A stretch of DNA of 64,000 nt from Haloarchaeobius amylolyticus (GCF_026616195.1 NZ_JANHDH010000002.1:434001-498000), one strand, 5' to 3'; shown: positions 17,430 to 26,647, counted from the stretch's first letter. Numbers and translations are program-made. The notes: generated by a model not told the origin, from the sequence alone.

Positions 17430-18818
17430 CTACGGCCGGATGTCGGCGAGGTCGTCGACGGTCGGCCCGTTGACGATGGTGACCGTGGTGCCGGTCTGGT
17501 GGACGTGGAAGGCGTCCGCGAAGCCGCCCTCGGGGATGACCCAGACGCCGGGCGACTGCTCGCTGCCGCCCTGGCCCGCGAGGATGGCCTCGTAGGCCTG
17601 CCGGAACTCGGTCGCGTCGGCGGGCGTCGCCCACTCCGTCACGAAGACGTGGCCGTACTCGCCGTCGTTCTGGTAGGGCAGGACCGCGTCACCGACCCAG
17701 CCGTCCGAGGGCGGGCTCCGGTAGTCGAACCGGTCGTAGAGGCCCGAGGGCGTCCCGAACGTCGAGGTGTTGATGGTCGAGACGTTGTACTGGCGGGACT
17801 GGTACCAGAACATCGAGTACAGCGACGCCTCGCCGACGGTGTCGCTGCCGTGTTCGAAGGTCTGCCAGCCGTTTCGCGCCCGGTCGTCGATGGTCACCGC
17901 GACGGGGTCGACCGCGCGGTCCGGGTGGATGATGGCGCTCGAGGACTGCGGCGGGTTCGCCCACAGGGCGTTCACGGCCTCCCAGCCGCCGTCCTGGACG
18001 AGCTGGTGGACGAACCACGGGCCGTCGGAGTACGGCTGGAAGATGGTGACGAGGATGCCGAGGTTCACGTCGCTGCTGCCACCACCGGCCTCGGTCTTGG
18101 GCGTCTTCACGCAGTCCCACTCGCCGCTGGTGCAGCGCTCGACGTACTGCGCCTCGATGTACTCGGCCTCACCCTCGATGAGCCCGTTGGCGGCGAGTTG
18201 CTGGTCCTGGGTCTTCGCCTGGTCCTGTACGCGCTTGATGTCGAAGTGCTGGTCCTGGAGCGCGTGGACCAGCTCGTGGACGAACGTCGCGTTGTTGACG
18301 ACGAGCCGGTCGGGGTCGTCGCTCACCATGACGACCTTGTTCGTCCCGGCGGCGTAGTAGCCGAGGACGGCCGAGCCGGCGACCGAGCCGAACTCGTCCT
18401 CGATGCGCTGTTGCTCGTCGGAGATGAACAGCGCCTCCCACACCTGGTCGTTCCAGCGGTTCTTGTTCTCGCTGTCGGTGCTGCCGTTGGCGGACTTCGC
18501 GCGCTGTTCGTCCCGCGAGATGACCGAGACCTCCACGGGCTCTTCGAACTCGAGCCCCCGGAGTACCTCGACGCGGGCCATCGACCGCGCGAGGAACGCC
18601 GCCTGTTCCGCTTCGGTCAGTCCGTCGCTCTGGTCGACGGCTATCGTCTCGTTGTACCAGTACCCGTTCTCCCAGCCGATCGTGTCGACTGCGGGGTCGG
18701 CGAACGGCCCGGTGTCGTCACCGACACCCGGTCCGCCGTCGGAGCCCCCGAACCCGAAACAGCCGGCGAGGAGGACGAGCGCGACGACCGTGACTGTCTG
18801 TATCGCCTTCGCCTTCAC
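17430..18818 (-). CDS. secreted lipoprotein resembling the Hvo_1808-type surface protein family, with HExxH
   Basis: 462 aa from GTG 18818. Signal peptide with lipobox (VKAKAIQTVTVVALVLLAGC), so lipid-anchored on the outside. A zinc-metalloprotease-like motif H-E-L-V-H-A-L-Q-D-Q-H-F occurs near residue 165, followed by G-L-I-E-G-E-A-E-Y about 20 residues on, where a third zinc ligand Glu could sit. C-terminal half has WVGDAVLPYQNDGEYGHVFVTEW repeats typical of this surface family. Proteolytic activity is inferred only from the motif. The frame stays open far upstream (to 20618) but this is background; only the part from the signal peptide is protein-like. Confidence 0.82.
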   Translation of the reverse strand: MKAKAIQTVTVVALVLLAGCFGFGGSDGGPGVGDDTGPFADPAVDTIGWENGYWYNETIAVDQSDGLTEAEQAAFLARSMARVEVLRGLEFEEPVEVSVISRDEQRAKSANGSTDSENKNRWNDQVWEALFISDEQQRIEDEFGSVAGSAVLGYYAAGTNKVVMVSDDPDRLVVNNATFVHELVHALQDQHFDIKRVQDQAKTQDQQLAANGLIEGEAEYIEAQYVERCTSGEWDCVKTPKTEAGGGSSDVNLGILVTIFQPYSDGPWFVHQLVQDGGWEAVNALWANPPQSSSAIIHPDRAVDPVAVTIDDRARNGWQTFEHGSDTVGEASLYSMFWYQSRQYNVSTINTSTFGTPSGLYDRFDYRSPPSDGWVGDAVLPYQNDGEYGHVFVTEWATPADATEFRQAYEAILAGQGGSEQSPGVWVIPEGGFADAFHVHQTGTTVTIVNGPTVDDLADIRP

Positions 18819-19031
18819 GCGGATGATAGGCTGTCGAGGATAAAAACGGTTATCTGGCCGGACGGTAACCGCGGTCGTCTCCGGAGGGCTATGGAGCGCT
18901 CCGGAGCGAACCGGCCTCGTCGGGGGCGATGTCCGGTGTTTTGGGAGTAGACTTATAGGTCTCTCATCGTTAAATTGGATGACTGTCGATAGCACGCGTT
19001 CGCGGTTGCCGTGCCTGAACCCTACTGACCA

Positions 19032-20672
19032 ATGAGTGACACCAACATCGACGACGGGACCGCCACGATGGCGCCGACGCTGGGGAGAGACGACCGAGAC
19101 GGAACGTTCGGGGGCTCGACGCTCGACGCGATTCCGACCCAGTTCGCGGTGCTCGACACCGACGGGACCATCGTGTACACGAACGACGCGTGGCGAGACT
19201 TCGCTCGTGACAACGACTACAAGGAGGACCCGGGGATGGTCGGGGCGAACTACCTCGACGTCTGCGACCAGAGCGCGACCGACGACGCGACCGACGCGGC
19301 CACCGGCATCAGGGGGGTCCTCGACGACGACCGCGACACCTACTCGCTGGAGTACCCCTGCCACAGCCCGGCGGCGAAGCGCTGGTTCGTCATGCGGGCG
19401 AGCCGGTTCTCCCACGGGGACGACGACTTCGTCCTCGTGCTCCACCTCGACATCACCGGCCGGAAGGAGTCCGAGGCCGCGGTCGAACACCGGAACCGCC
19501 AGCTCGAACAGGTCAACCGCGTCGGCCGGCTCGTCCGGGAGGTCATCGGGTCGCTGCTCGACGTCTCCCGCCGCGAGGACATCGAGTCCATCGTCTGCCG
19601 GGAGCTCTCGACCGCCCGGTTCTGCCGGCTCGCGTGGGTCGTCGACCGGAGCGTCACCGGGCACATCCGCCCCCGGGACGGCGCCGGCGAGGACGACCTC
19701 CTCGAGGAACTCGCCGCGCTCACCCCGGAGACGGTCGAGGGGACCACGGTCGGCGAGGCGCTCGACGGCCAGGGGCCGCTCGTCCAGCGCGACCGGGACG
19801 ACGCGGTCCAGCGTCTCGCGGCCGCGACGGGCTGTACCGCCTACCTCGCGGTCCCGCTGACCTACCGGGGCGCCCGGTACGGGACGCTCGTCGTCCACAC
19901 CGCCCAGCCCGACGCGTTCGGCGAACTCGAACGCGACGCCTTCGCGGTCCTGGGGAACACGCTGGGGTACGCGATCAACGCCGTCGAGTCGCGGGAACTG
20001 CTCCACGGCGACTACGCGACCGAGTTGCGGCTGGCCGTCGACGACCCCCACGCGCCGCTCGCGACCGTCGCCCGGACCGTCGACGCCACGCTCGAGGTGA
20101 CGAGCAGCGGGGTCGCCGACGACGGCCTCCGGGTGTTCGTCGAGGCCGCGGGCGTCGACCCCGAGACGGTCGTCGAGTCGCTGACGGCCCACGACGACGT
20201 CGCACACGCGTCGGTCCTCGGGGAGCGCGGCGGGCGCTGCCGGTTCTCGTGCGTCCTCACGGCGGGGTCGCCGCTGCTCTCGGTGGCCCAGCGGGGCGCG
20301 AGCAACCGGAACGCGACGATCGCGGCCGGCGAGTACGAACTCACCGTCGAGGCGGCCTCGACCGCCGACGTGGGGGACCTCGTCGGGCAGCTCCAGGCCG
20401 AGTTCGACCGGGTCGACCTCCGGGCGAAGAAACGGGTCGAGCGCGAGTCGGACAGCGCCCTCGCGTACTGGGAGCGCCTCGAGGCGCGGCTCACCGACCG
20501 CCAGCTGGCCATCCTCGAGGCCTCCTTCGACGCGGGCTACTTCGAGTGGCCGCGGGCGGCCGACGGCGGCGACCTCGCGGACTCCTTCGACATCTCCGCG
20601 CCGACCTTCCACGAGCACCTGCGCGCGGGGCTCGGGAAGGTGATGAGCGAGCTGTTCGAGGGCGAGCGCTGA
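19032..20672 (+). CDS. Bat-like regulator: PAS, GAF-like and HTH_10 domains
   Basis: 546 aa. An N-terminal PAS domain (about 30-140: AVLDTDGTIVYTNDAWRDFA...LHLDITGRKESE), a short coiled helix, a GAF-like sensor with the bacterio-opsin-activator linker region (about 165-320), and at the C-terminus an HTH_10 domain (LTDRQLAILEASFDAGYFEWPR...DSFDISAPTFHEHLRAGLGKVM). This is the layout of the haloarchaeal bacterio-opsin activator family, which sense light, oxygen or redox state through PAS/GAF and activate nearby promoters by binding just upstream of BRE-TATA. Its target is unknown. A TATA-like CTTATAGG lies near 18952. Confidence 0.88.
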   Translation: MSDTNIDDGTATMAPTLGRDDRDGTFGGSTLDAIPTQFAVLDTDGTIVYTNDAWRDFARDNDYKEDPGMVGANYLDVCDQSATDDATDAATGIRGVLDDDRDTYSLEYPCHSPAAKRWFVMRASRFSHGDDDFVLVLHLDITGRKESEAAVEHRNRQLEQVNRVGRLVREVIGSLLDVSRREDIESIVCRELSTARFCRLAWVVDRSVTGHIRPRDGAGEDDLLEELAALTPETVEGTTVGEALDGQGPLVQRDRDDAVQRLAAATGCTAYLAVPLTYRGARYGTLVVHTAQPDAFGELERDAFAVLGNTLGYAINAVESRELLHGDYATELRLAVDDPHAPLATVARTVDATLEVTSSGVADDGLRVFVEAAGVDPETVVESLTAHDDVAHASVLGERGGRCRFSCVLTAGSPLLSVAQRGASNRNATIAAGEYELTVEAASTADVGDLVGQLQAEFDRVDLRAKKRVERESDSALAYWERLEARLTDRQLAILEASFDAGYFEWPRAADGGDLADSFDISAPTFHEHLRAGLGKVMSELFEGER

Positions 20673-20684
20673 ACCGGAGCCGTC

Positions 20685-20867
20685 TCAGTCGGCCGTCGCC
20701 CCGGCGGCCTCGGTCACGTGTTCTCGCCGCCCGCGTCTCGCGAGACTGAGCAGCCGGAGGCTCGCGCGCTCGACGCCGTCGTAGTCGGCCTCGTCGATGG
20801 CGCGCTCGGCGGCCGCGAGTGCGTTCCGGATCTCCTCCTCGGTCGGCGTCTCGTGCGTCCGTGACAT
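20685..20867 (-). CDS. small helical protein
   Basis: 60 aa: MSRTHETPTEEEIRNALAAAERAIDEADYDGVERASLRLLSLARRGRREHVTEAAGATAD. It is predicted to be almost wholly alpha-helical, with an acidic first half and a basic stretch (ARRGRREH). ATG 20867 chosen because upstream residues in the same frame are not protein-like. Function unknown. Convergent with the Bat-like gene (12 bp between the stops) and downstream of the cupin/zinc-ribbon gene on the same strand. Confidence 0.6.
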   Translation of the reverse strand: MSRTHETPTEEEIRNALAAAERAIDEADYDGVERASLRLLSLARRGRREHVTEAAGATAD

Positions 20868-20938
20868 ACCCGGGTGGTCACACCCGCCGGTAAAAGGGGT
20901 GAGCCAAGGGCGGAGTGAAAGTGAAAGTGAAGGACAGG

Positions 20939-21517
20939 TCACCCGAGCGGTGCCCCGGCGAAGGTGCTTGCGCAGTCCTCGCAGACGACCTGTGTCCCGC
21001 CCTCGTCGTCGAGTCGGACGAGCAGTTCGCCGTCGCCGCAGTCGGGACACGGCTCCGGGACGTGCGCGGCCCCGCAGTCGGGGCAGTCGAGCGTCGGGTC
21101 CGCACCGTCGAGGGCGAGGCGCAGGTCGCCGTGGCCACAGTCCGGGCAGGGTATCGGTACCCGGGTATCCTCGCTCTCGCGGGGCGCACCGAGGGCGAGG
21201 ACGACGCAGTCCGCGTCGCCGCGGTTCCAGCCCGACTGGAACTCGCCGGGCGCGAACCGGACGGCCTCGCCGGCCGAGACGGTCACCCTGTCTCCGGGTG
21301 CCTCGGGGGTCTCGAACGTCGCGGTGCCGGCGAGGACGACGAACACCTCCTCCTGGTCGGCGTGGGCGTGCAGCCCACCGGGCAGGCCGTCGCCCGGCGC
21401 GAGTCGGTAGCGGTGCAGCGCGAGGTCGGTCGTGGCGAGTTCTCTCGAAAGCCGGTGGCGCTCGCTCGCCGCGCCGAGGTCGTCCGCCGCCACGTCCCTG
21501 GGGTCGGCCCGGTTCAT
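20939..21517 (-). CDS. cupin-domain protein with zinc ribbons
   Basis: 192 aa. The first ~115 residues make a single cupin barrel: LPGGLHAHADQEEVFVVLAGTATFE carries the His/Glu metal ligands, and the second motif is PGEFQSGWNRGDADCVVLALG. The C-terminus has zinc-ribbon pairs C-P-D-C-G, C-P-D-C-G, C-P-D-C-G and C-E-D-C. A metal-binding small-molecule or sugar-binding role is likely, but no reaction can be named. Its start overlaps the stop of the upstream membrane-protein gene by 4 nt (both minus strand), so the two are co-translated. Confidence 0.8.
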   Translation of the reverse strand: MNRADPRDVAADDLGAASERHRLSRELATTDLALHRYRLAPGDGLPGGLHAHADQEEVFVVLAGTATFETPEAPGDRVTVSAGEAVRFAPGEFQSGWNRGDADCVVLALGAPRESEDTRVPIPCPDCGHGDLRLALDGADPTLDCPDCGAAHVPEPCPDCGDGELLVRLDDEGGTQVVCEDCASTFAGAPLG

Positions 21518-22122
21518 AGTGTGACCATCACGTAGACGATGGCGAACATGACGACCAGTTCGAACAGCCCGACCGCCACGTTCAGTCTCTCGACGCGCGC
21601 CAGTGTCTCCCCGTCCGGGTCCGGCGACTGGTGCTCGTAGTACGAGCGCAGGTGCAGCCGGTTCGGGACGGCCAGCCCGAAGACGAACAGCCCCCAGCCG
21701 GCGCCGAGCGCGACGGTCGGCCAGAGGGCGCCACCGCCGAGCTGGCCGTAGGCGTCGAGCAGGGCCGTCCCCGAGAGGACCGTCGTCGCGCTGATGCCGA
21801 ACAGGAAGAAGACGGTCTTCGGCGTCAGCAACCCGACGACCTGGGCCGCGGCGTCCTCGTCGACGCCTCCGAGTACCGGGCCGATGATGACCGGGAAGAT
21901 GACCGCGAACGAGAACCAGAGCGCGCCCGCGGCCACGTGGACGTAGAACAGCGCCGTCACGCCGCCGACCAGCCAGGCGAGGCCGAACGCCGACAGCGGG
22001 ACGGCCAGCGAGCCGACCGCGAAGGCGGGGTTCGCCCGTTCTGCGAGGTGCCGGAGCCGGGCCGACAGCCCCGCCTCGCGGACGTCCGCCGGCGTCTCCG
22101 TGACCGTCGCCGACGCCCCCAT
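21514..22122 (-). CDS. integral membrane protein, probable CopD/DUF2269-like
   Basis: 202 aa with about five to six hydrophobic helices (FAVGSLAVPLSAFGLAWLVGGVTALFYVHVAAGALWF, VVGLLTPKTVFFLFGISATTVLSGTALL, LFELVVMFAIVYVMVTL). The V-H-V-A-A-G-A-L-W-F pattern, with a His in the second helix, resembles CopD/DUF2269 membrane proteins that may bind haem or copper; this is a weak resemblance. First gene of an operon with the cupin protein. A TATA-like GATTATACG (minus strand) near 22258-22266 would give a leader of roughly 110 nt that contains the 22193-22212 hairpin. Confidence 0.7.
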   Translation of the reverse strand: MGASATVTETPADVREAGLSARLRHLAERANPAFAVGSLAVPLSAFGLAWLVGGVTALFYVHVAAGALWFSFAVIFPVIIGPVLGGVDEDAAAQVVGLLTPKTVFFLFGISATTVLSGTALLDAYGQLGGGALWPTVALGAGWGLFVFGLAVPNRLHLRSYYEHQSPDPDGETLARVERLNVAVGLFELVVMFAIVYVMVTL

Positions 22123-22192
22123 GTCAGGCCACCCCCCTGGTCCGGGCCGACCCGGGTTCGGTCGCGTCCCCTGTTTCTGTCCCCCTCGTGTG

Positions 22193-22212
22193 CCGTGGTC
22201 CCCCGACCACGG
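22193..22212 (-). promoter_or_regulatory. perfect hairpin in the leader of the membrane-protein/cupin operon
   Basis: CCGTGGTC-CCCC-GACCACGG, 8-bp perfect arms. It lies within the 318-bp gap 22123-22440, between a minus-strand TATA-like site (about 22258-22266) and the start at 22122, so it would be transcribed in the leader. It could be an operator or an RNA hairpin. Elsewhere the gap holds only an AT-rich stretch at about 22367-22425, the probable promoter of the plus-strand HTH gene. Confidence 0.4.
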
Positions 22213-22440
22213 TCGTGCGTTTCGGTCGCATCGCGAACACGTTCAGTGCTCGTCGGCTCGTATAATCAACGTTCGGGATAGACCACCGCCCGGGTCCGGC
22301 CGGGTAGCGGGCGACGAACGGCTGTTTCGTTCCTCGTCGTGGCTCCCGTGCGACCGTGATAACTGGTGCTTGAAAATAAAAGGATATCGAGGCTAGATGT
22401 TGGGAAGATTTTACAATTCTACGGATACTGAGGTTTGGTA

Positions 22441-23145
22441 ATGAGTGTCTTCGTCGACTTCGTCATCGAATCCCCGATCCTGCAGACAGCGCGAAAACGG
22501 GCGCCGGGGATGACGTACAAGGTGCACGACCTCCGCCTTCGCGAGGACGGCATCGTCGTCCTGGTGTTCGAGGCGTCGGGTGGTGACTACGGGGCGCTGG
22601 AGGCGGGGATGGAGGACGACGAGACGCTCGCGGACTACCGGGTCCTCTCCGAGTCGGACGGCCGTCGGATGTACCGGGTGACGCTGTCCGAGGCGAGTCG
22701 GGAGCAGACGCTCTACCCCTTCGTCGTGGACCACGACATCTACTTCCAGACCCACACCGCCACGGCGACCGAGTCGCGCATCCAGGCCACGTTCGCCAGC
22801 GAGGAGACGTTCCAGGAGTTCACCGCGTACTGCGAGCGCCGGGACATCCCCGTGACCGTCAGGCGCATCCTCCGGGAACACCCCACCGACGCCGACACCA
22901 GCGACGGGGCCGAGGTCTCGGACCTCACACCCGCCCAGCGGGAGGCACTCGAGGCCAGCGTCGAGGCCGGCTACTACGAGGTGCCCCGGCAGGCCACCCT
23001 GGAGGACGTGGCCGACGAACTCGGCGTGTCGAGCCAGGCGACCTCCGAACGCCTCCGGCGCGGGATGCGGACCGTGCTCAACGAGACCATCGTCTCGGAC
23101 GACGGGGAGCGCCGCCGCGAGGAGCCCAAAGCAGAGATCCGGTGA
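22441..23145 (+). CDS. Bat-type HTH_10 DNA-binding regulator
   Basis: 234 aa from ATG 22441. N-terminal ~150 residues form the bacterio-opsin-activator-like sensor/linker region (VFVDFVIESPILQTARKRAPGMTYKVHDLRL). C-terminal HTH_10: LTPAQREALEASVEAGYYEVPRQATLEDVADELGVSSQATSERLRRGMRTVL. It is a one-component activator or repressor of the type common in haloarchaea, with no PAS domain. Target unknown; no partner gene adjoins it. Confidence 0.88.
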   Translation: MSVFVDFVIESPILQTARKRAPGMTYKVHDLRLREDGIVVLVFEASGGDYGALEAGMEDDETLADYRVLSESDGRRMYRVTLSEASREQTLYPFVVDHDIYFQTHTATATESRIQATFASEETFQEFTAYCERRDIPVTVRRILREHPTDADTSDGAEVSDLTPAQREALEASVEAGYYEVPRQATLEDVADELGVSSQATSERLRRGMRTVLNETIVSDDGERRREEPKAEIR

Positions 23146-23256
23146 CCGGTCCGGCTGTCTTCCCCGGCTACCGGCACCGCCGGCGACTCAACGTTCTTAT
23201 ACTTCTCGGGAGTACTCTCTGCCGAGTCGCGCCGTGCGCGCCTCGGAGTACACACG

Positions 23257-23919
23257 ATGGACCTCGACCAATTCACGCGAGAGAACGCACCGAAAGCGGG
23301 AGGCGAAGGCTTCCAGCTGGAGAACTCGAAACTGCTCGACGTGGCGCTCGACGGGAGCGTCATGGCGAAGGCCGGGTCGATGGTCGCCTACGAGGGCGAC
23401 ATCTCCTTCGAACGCAAGTCCGCTGGCGGCCTGACAGGGATGCTCAAGAAGGCTGCGACCGGTGAGGGCTCGGTCATGATGCAGGCCACCGGGTCGGGCA
23501 ACCTCTACCTCGCCGACCAGGGCAAGAAGGTACAGATCCTGAGCCTCGACGCCGGCGAGGAGATCAGCGTCAACGGGAACGACGTGCTGGCGTTCGAGAG
23601 CACGATCGACTGGGACATCCGGACCATCGACAGCATCGCCGGCGCGACCACCGGCGGGCTGTTCAACGTCTACCTCGAGGGCCCCGGGAACGTCGCCATC
23701 ACGACCCACGGCGAGCCGCTGGTGCTGGAGACGCCGGTCACGACCGACCCGGACGCGACGGTCGCCTGGAGCAGCTCCGTCTCGCCGGGCGTCAAGACCG
23801 ACCGCACCATCAAGGGCTTCCTCGGGAAGTCCTCGGGCGAGACCTACCAGCTCGACTTCGCGGAGCCGGGTGGGTTCGTCATCGTCCAGCCCTACGAGGA
23901 GGTCGGCCCGGGCCAGTAA
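23257..23919 (+). CDS. AIM24-family protein
   Basis: 220 aa, all-beta. Segments FQLENSKLLDVALDGSVMAKAGSMVAYEGDISFERK, GSGNLYLADQGKKVQILSLDAGEEISVNGNDVLAFE and GPGNVAITTHGEPLVL match the AIM24/TRAP-like (AF0060-type) family, which form trimers of beta prisms. Biochemical role undefined in prokaryotes. No signal peptide or membrane helix, so cytoplasmic. Single-gene unit; a TATA-like CTTATAC near 23197 implies a leader of roughly 30-35 nt. Confidence 0.88.
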   Translation: MDLDQFTRENAPKAGGEGFQLENSKLLDVALDGSVMAKAGSMVAYEGDISFERKSAGGLTGMLKKAATGEGSVMMQATGSGNLYLADQGKKVQILSLDAGEEISVNGNDVLAFESTIDWDIRTIDSIAGATTGGLFNVYLEGPGNVAITTHGEPLVLETPVTTDPDATVAWSSSVSPGVKTDRTIKGFLGKSSGETYQLDFAEPGGFVIVQPYEEVGPGQ

Positions 23920-23948
23920 TCGTCGCCCGCGACGGCCGGTACCGCCAC

Positions 23949-24818
23949 CTACGACTCTTTCCTGACCGTGATGACGGGGACGGGCACCGACCGGACGGTC
24001 TTCTCGGCGACGCTGCCGAGCAGGATGCGGTCGACCCCGCGGCGGCCGGTGGTCCCCATCACGACGGCGTCGACGCCGTCGTCCTCGACGAACTCGAGGA
24101 TGACCTCGTCGGGGTCCCCGTGTTCGAGGTGGCCCGTCACGTCGTCGATGCCGCGCTCGGCGGCGGCCTCGCGGACCGCGTCGATGGCCTCGGCCGCGGC
24201 CGTATCGGCCCTGTCGCTGGCGGCCGAGGAGCGGACGTCGGCTCCCAGCATGTCGTCTTCGACCACCGAGATGACGTGCACCTCGGCGTCGAGGGTGGCG
24301 GCGAGGTCGAGACCGTACTCGACCGCGGCCTGGGCCGACTCGCTCCCGTCGGTCGCGAGCAGGAGCGACTCGTACGGGAACCGCAGGGCCTCGTCCTCGA
24401 CCATCCGGGCGGTGAGCACCGGGACCGTCGAGAGGCGGACCACCTTCTCGGTGACGCTCCCGAGGAGGTACCGCGAGAGGTTCTTGCGGCCGTGTGTCGG
24501 CATCACGATGAGGTCGTACTCGTAGTGCTCGGCGTACTCGACGATGGTCGAGGCCGGGTCACCCTGGACCACGTCGGTCGTGTAGTCGGCGCCGAGGGTG
24601 TCGAGCGTCGCCGCCACCTCGTCGACCACGTCCTGGCCCTCCCGGACCAGCGCGTCGACCACGTCGTTCTCGACCACGGTGACGCTGTCGCGGGCGGTGT
24701 CGGCGACGTTCAGGACCCGGAGGGTTGCGTCGGCCCAGTGTGCGAGTTCGGCGGCGTGGTGGATGACGGCCGTCGACTCGGTGCTCTCGTCGACGGGCAG
24801 GAGGATGTCGTCGTACAT
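23949..24818 (-). CDS. tandem universal stress protein (UspA)
   Basis: 289 aa with two Usp domains. The first (1-145) ends with the ATP-binding signature MPTHGRKNLSRYLLGSVTEKVV; the second (about 150-289) has the matching GTTGRRGVDRILLGSVAEKTV. Both keep G-2X-G-9X-G-(S/T), so ATP binding in both halves is likely. Haloarchaea carry many such proteins with general stress roles; no specific partner is apparent here. Convergent with the AIM24 gene. Confidence 0.92.
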   Translation of the reverse strand: MYDDILLPVDESTESTAVIHHAAELAHWADATLRVLNVADTARDSVTVVENDVVDALVREGQDVVDEVAATLDTLGADYTTDVVQGDPASTIVEYAEHYEYDLIVMPTHGRKNLSRYLLGSVTEKVVRLSTVPVLTARMVEDEALRFPYESLLLATDGSESAQAAVEYGLDLAATLDAEVHVISVVEDDMLGADVRSSAASDRADTAAAEAIDAVREAAAERGIDDVTGHLEHGDPDEVILEFVEDDGVDAVVMGTTGRRGVDRILLGSVAEKTVRSVPVPVITVRKES

Positions 24819-24955
24819 GTGTCGCTGCGGTGACTACGTGGGGTGGCTACCTAAGGGCTTTCCAGCGTCCCGGCCGACGCGGACCGACAGGTCCCCGGAC
24901 CCGCCCGACCATGGGCAGGGGTATCTATTAGCAGCCGTCCGGCCGCAGTTGTGGT

Positions 24956-25075
24956 ATGTCCAACACGACACTCGAGGACCTGCCCTGTCCGGTCTGTCAC
25001 GAACCGACGACGACGGTCAACGGCATCGAACACTGCGCCGACTGCGACTGGTGGCCGCCGCAGGGTAGCGATTAG
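24956..25075 (+). CDS. 39-aa CPxC zinc-finger microprotein
   Basis: Encodes MSNTTLEDLPCPVCHEPTTTVNGIEHCADCDWWPPQGSD: C-P-V-C and C-A-D-C pairs 15 residues apart, the layout of haloarchaeal zinc-finger micro-proteins, some of which affect swarming or biofilm in Haloferax. A TATA-like TATCTATTA at 24922-24930 sits about 26-30 nt before the ATG, fitting leaderless transcription. Good codon use and the intact cysteines support it being expressed. Confidence 0.75.
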   Translation: MSNTTLEDLPCPVCHEPTTTVNGIEHCADCDWWPPQGSD

Positions 25076-25197
25076 CACGGTCTCGGGCGCTGTCCGGGCC
25101 GAGTCGGTGGCGGTGGCCAGCCGGAGCGTCCGGGTTCATCACAGTCTGCAGTAATTTGGGACGCGGTTTTTCTTGGTGGCTGATGAGTGGACTAGTA

Positions 25198-25779
25198 ATG
25201 ACTTCCGCCAGGCCAACCCTGCTCGGCGGGCAGACCGGCGAGGGGGGCGTCACGGACCTCGACTCGGACGAGGTGTTCCAGTTACTGACCAACAGACGGC
25301 GTCGCGACACCATCCGCGCACTCGCCGGCGAGGACGAGGACGACGGCGGGACCGACCTCGGGACGCTGGCCGACGAGGTGGCAGCGGCCGAGACGGGCGC
25401 GCCGATAGACGAGGTGTCGTCGGACGAGCGACAGCGCGTGTACATCTCGCTGTACCAGTCGCACCTGCCGGCGCTCGACGACGCGGACGTGGTCCGGTAC
25501 GACGAGGAGACCAGTCGCGTCGAGCCCGGCCCGAACCTCGACCCGCTGGTCGCGTACCTCGACCCGGAGGCACAGTCCGGCGATTCCTCGAGCTGGCTGG
25601 GCTATCACCTCCTGGCGGGGTGTGTCGGGCTGGCGTTCTGGACGGTCCACTTCCTGAACGTGCTCCGCATCTCGCCGTTGCTCTTGCACACCGGGTCCAT
25701 CCTGTCGAGTCTGACCGTCGCGCTGGGCCACCTCAGGAGTCGCGCCCAGGAACTGCTCACTCCCTCGTCCTCTGGTTAG
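25198..25779 (+). CDS. DUF7344-type winged-helix protein with C-terminal membrane helices
   Basis: 193 aa from ATG 25198. The N-terminal half (DSDEVFQLLTNRRRRDTIRALAG...TLADEVAAAETG...SDERQRVYISLYQSHLPALDDADVVRYDEE) is the haloarchaeal DUF7344 winged-helix-like domain. The C-terminus has two hydrophobic segments (YHLLAGCVGLAFWTVHFLNVL; ISPLLLHTGSILSSLTVALGHL), so it is membrane-bound with the DNA-binding-like domain inside. It is followed 65 bp later by a winged-helix gene, and the same two-gene order recurs at 54985-52857. Confidence 0.82.
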   Translation: MTSARPTLLGGQTGEGGVTDLDSDEVFQLLTNRRRRDTIRALAGEDEDDGGTDLGTLADEVAAAETGAPIDEVSSDERQRVYISLYQSHLPALDDADVVRYDEETSRVEPGPNLDPLVAYLDPEAQSGDSSSWLGYHLLAGCVGLAFWTVHFLNVLRISPLLLHTGSILSSLTVALGHLRSRAQELLTPSSSG

Positions 25780-25844
25780 CCAACTGATAAACCTAAGCCA
25801 CTTGGGTCTACGTACTTTATACTCGGCCAGTAGAGTTATTACAG

Positions 25845-26342
25845 ATGAGTTCCCCCTCCCCCACCAACGGCGAAACGACAGTCGACCACGTCATCCTGTG
25901 GCTGCACGCAGCCCTCGTCGGTGCCCGGGACCGCGCGACGAGTGCGGTCGCCCGGCTCCGCGACGAGACCCGGCGACGGTTCCAGCGGATGCGACCGTCG
26001 GCCGTCGACGACGAACCAGCGACCGAACCGGTAGCCGAGCAGCCGGACGCCCCACCCAGCGCCGACGTGGTCGAAGCCGAGGCGACGATCCCGGCGTGTC
26101 CGAGCGACCAGATACTCGCCGCGGTCGAGCGCGAAGGGGGACGGATGTGGCAGAACGACATCGTCGAGAGCGTGAACTGTTCCTCCTCGACGGTGAGCCG
26201 TCACCTCTGCGCGCTCGAATCCGAGGGCGCGATCCAGCGGGTCACGGTCGGACGCGAGAAGATCGTCGCCCTCCCGGACTACGAGTTCGACGCGACGATG
26301 ACCATGCACGACGACAAGGACCCGCACCAGCAGGCGGCGTAG
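25845..26342 (+). CDS. winged-helix transcription regulator
   Basis: 165 aa. The first ~80 residues are charged and partly disordered, with an N-terminal helical region (HVILWLHAALVGARDRATSAVARL). The winged helix is at about 86-150: CPSDQILAAVEREGGRMWQNDIVESVNCSSSTVSRHLCALESEGAIQRVTVGREKIVALPDYE. The same domain, residue by residue recognisable, forms the C-terminus of the protein at 52857-54320. A TATA-like TTTATACT near 25815-25822 gives it its own leaderless promoter. Confidence 0.82.
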   Translation: MSSPSPTNGETTVDHVILWLHAALVGARDRATSAVARLRDETRRRFQRMRPSAVDDEPATEPVAEQPDAPPSADVVEAEATIPACPSDQILAAVEREGGRMWQNDIVESVNCSSSTVSRHLCALESEGAIQRVTVGREKIVALPDYEFDATMTMHDDKDPHQQAA

Positions 26343-26577
26343 TTCCGGTAGTGGCCAGGATACCCTGGCTTCGCTTCGAGGTCGTTCTCCGTTTCACCCT
26401 GTTCTGTTCCGATACCTGGCCAGCGGCGTCACCGGGTTCTGCGGTGATCGCTGGCGGCGCGGGCACGCTTGTCGGCTCGTGACACCTGTCGCGTTCCCCG
26501 GTCGCGTCCTTCACCGTCATCGCGTCTGCGCCGCGTGCGGGAGTCTACCTCTCCCTCCATGTGAATGTCTCGCAACC

Positions 26578-26587
26578 GTTAATAAAT
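26578..26587 (+). promoter_or_regulatory. probable promoter of the first beta-helix gene
   Basis: GTTAATAAAT is the only good TATA-like sequence in the 305-bp gap 26343-26647. Its distance to the ATG at 26609 (about 26 nt from the centre) suits leaderless transcription from that ATG, which competes with the GTG at 26648 as translation start. It lacks the TTA-N9 upstream element seen at other island promoters. Otherwise the gap shows nothing coding. Confidence 0.4.
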
Positions 26588-26647
26588 GCTGGATGGTTGA
26601 AGGCGTTGATGAATCAGGGTGTTCTCCGTATCGAAGCCCGAACAAAC

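Noticed and set aside
17430-20618. 1062-codon open frame on the minus strand
   Set aside because: The upstream two thirds are antisense to the Bat-like gene and are not protein-like; the real lipoprotein starts at GTG 18818 with a clear signal peptide and lipobox.
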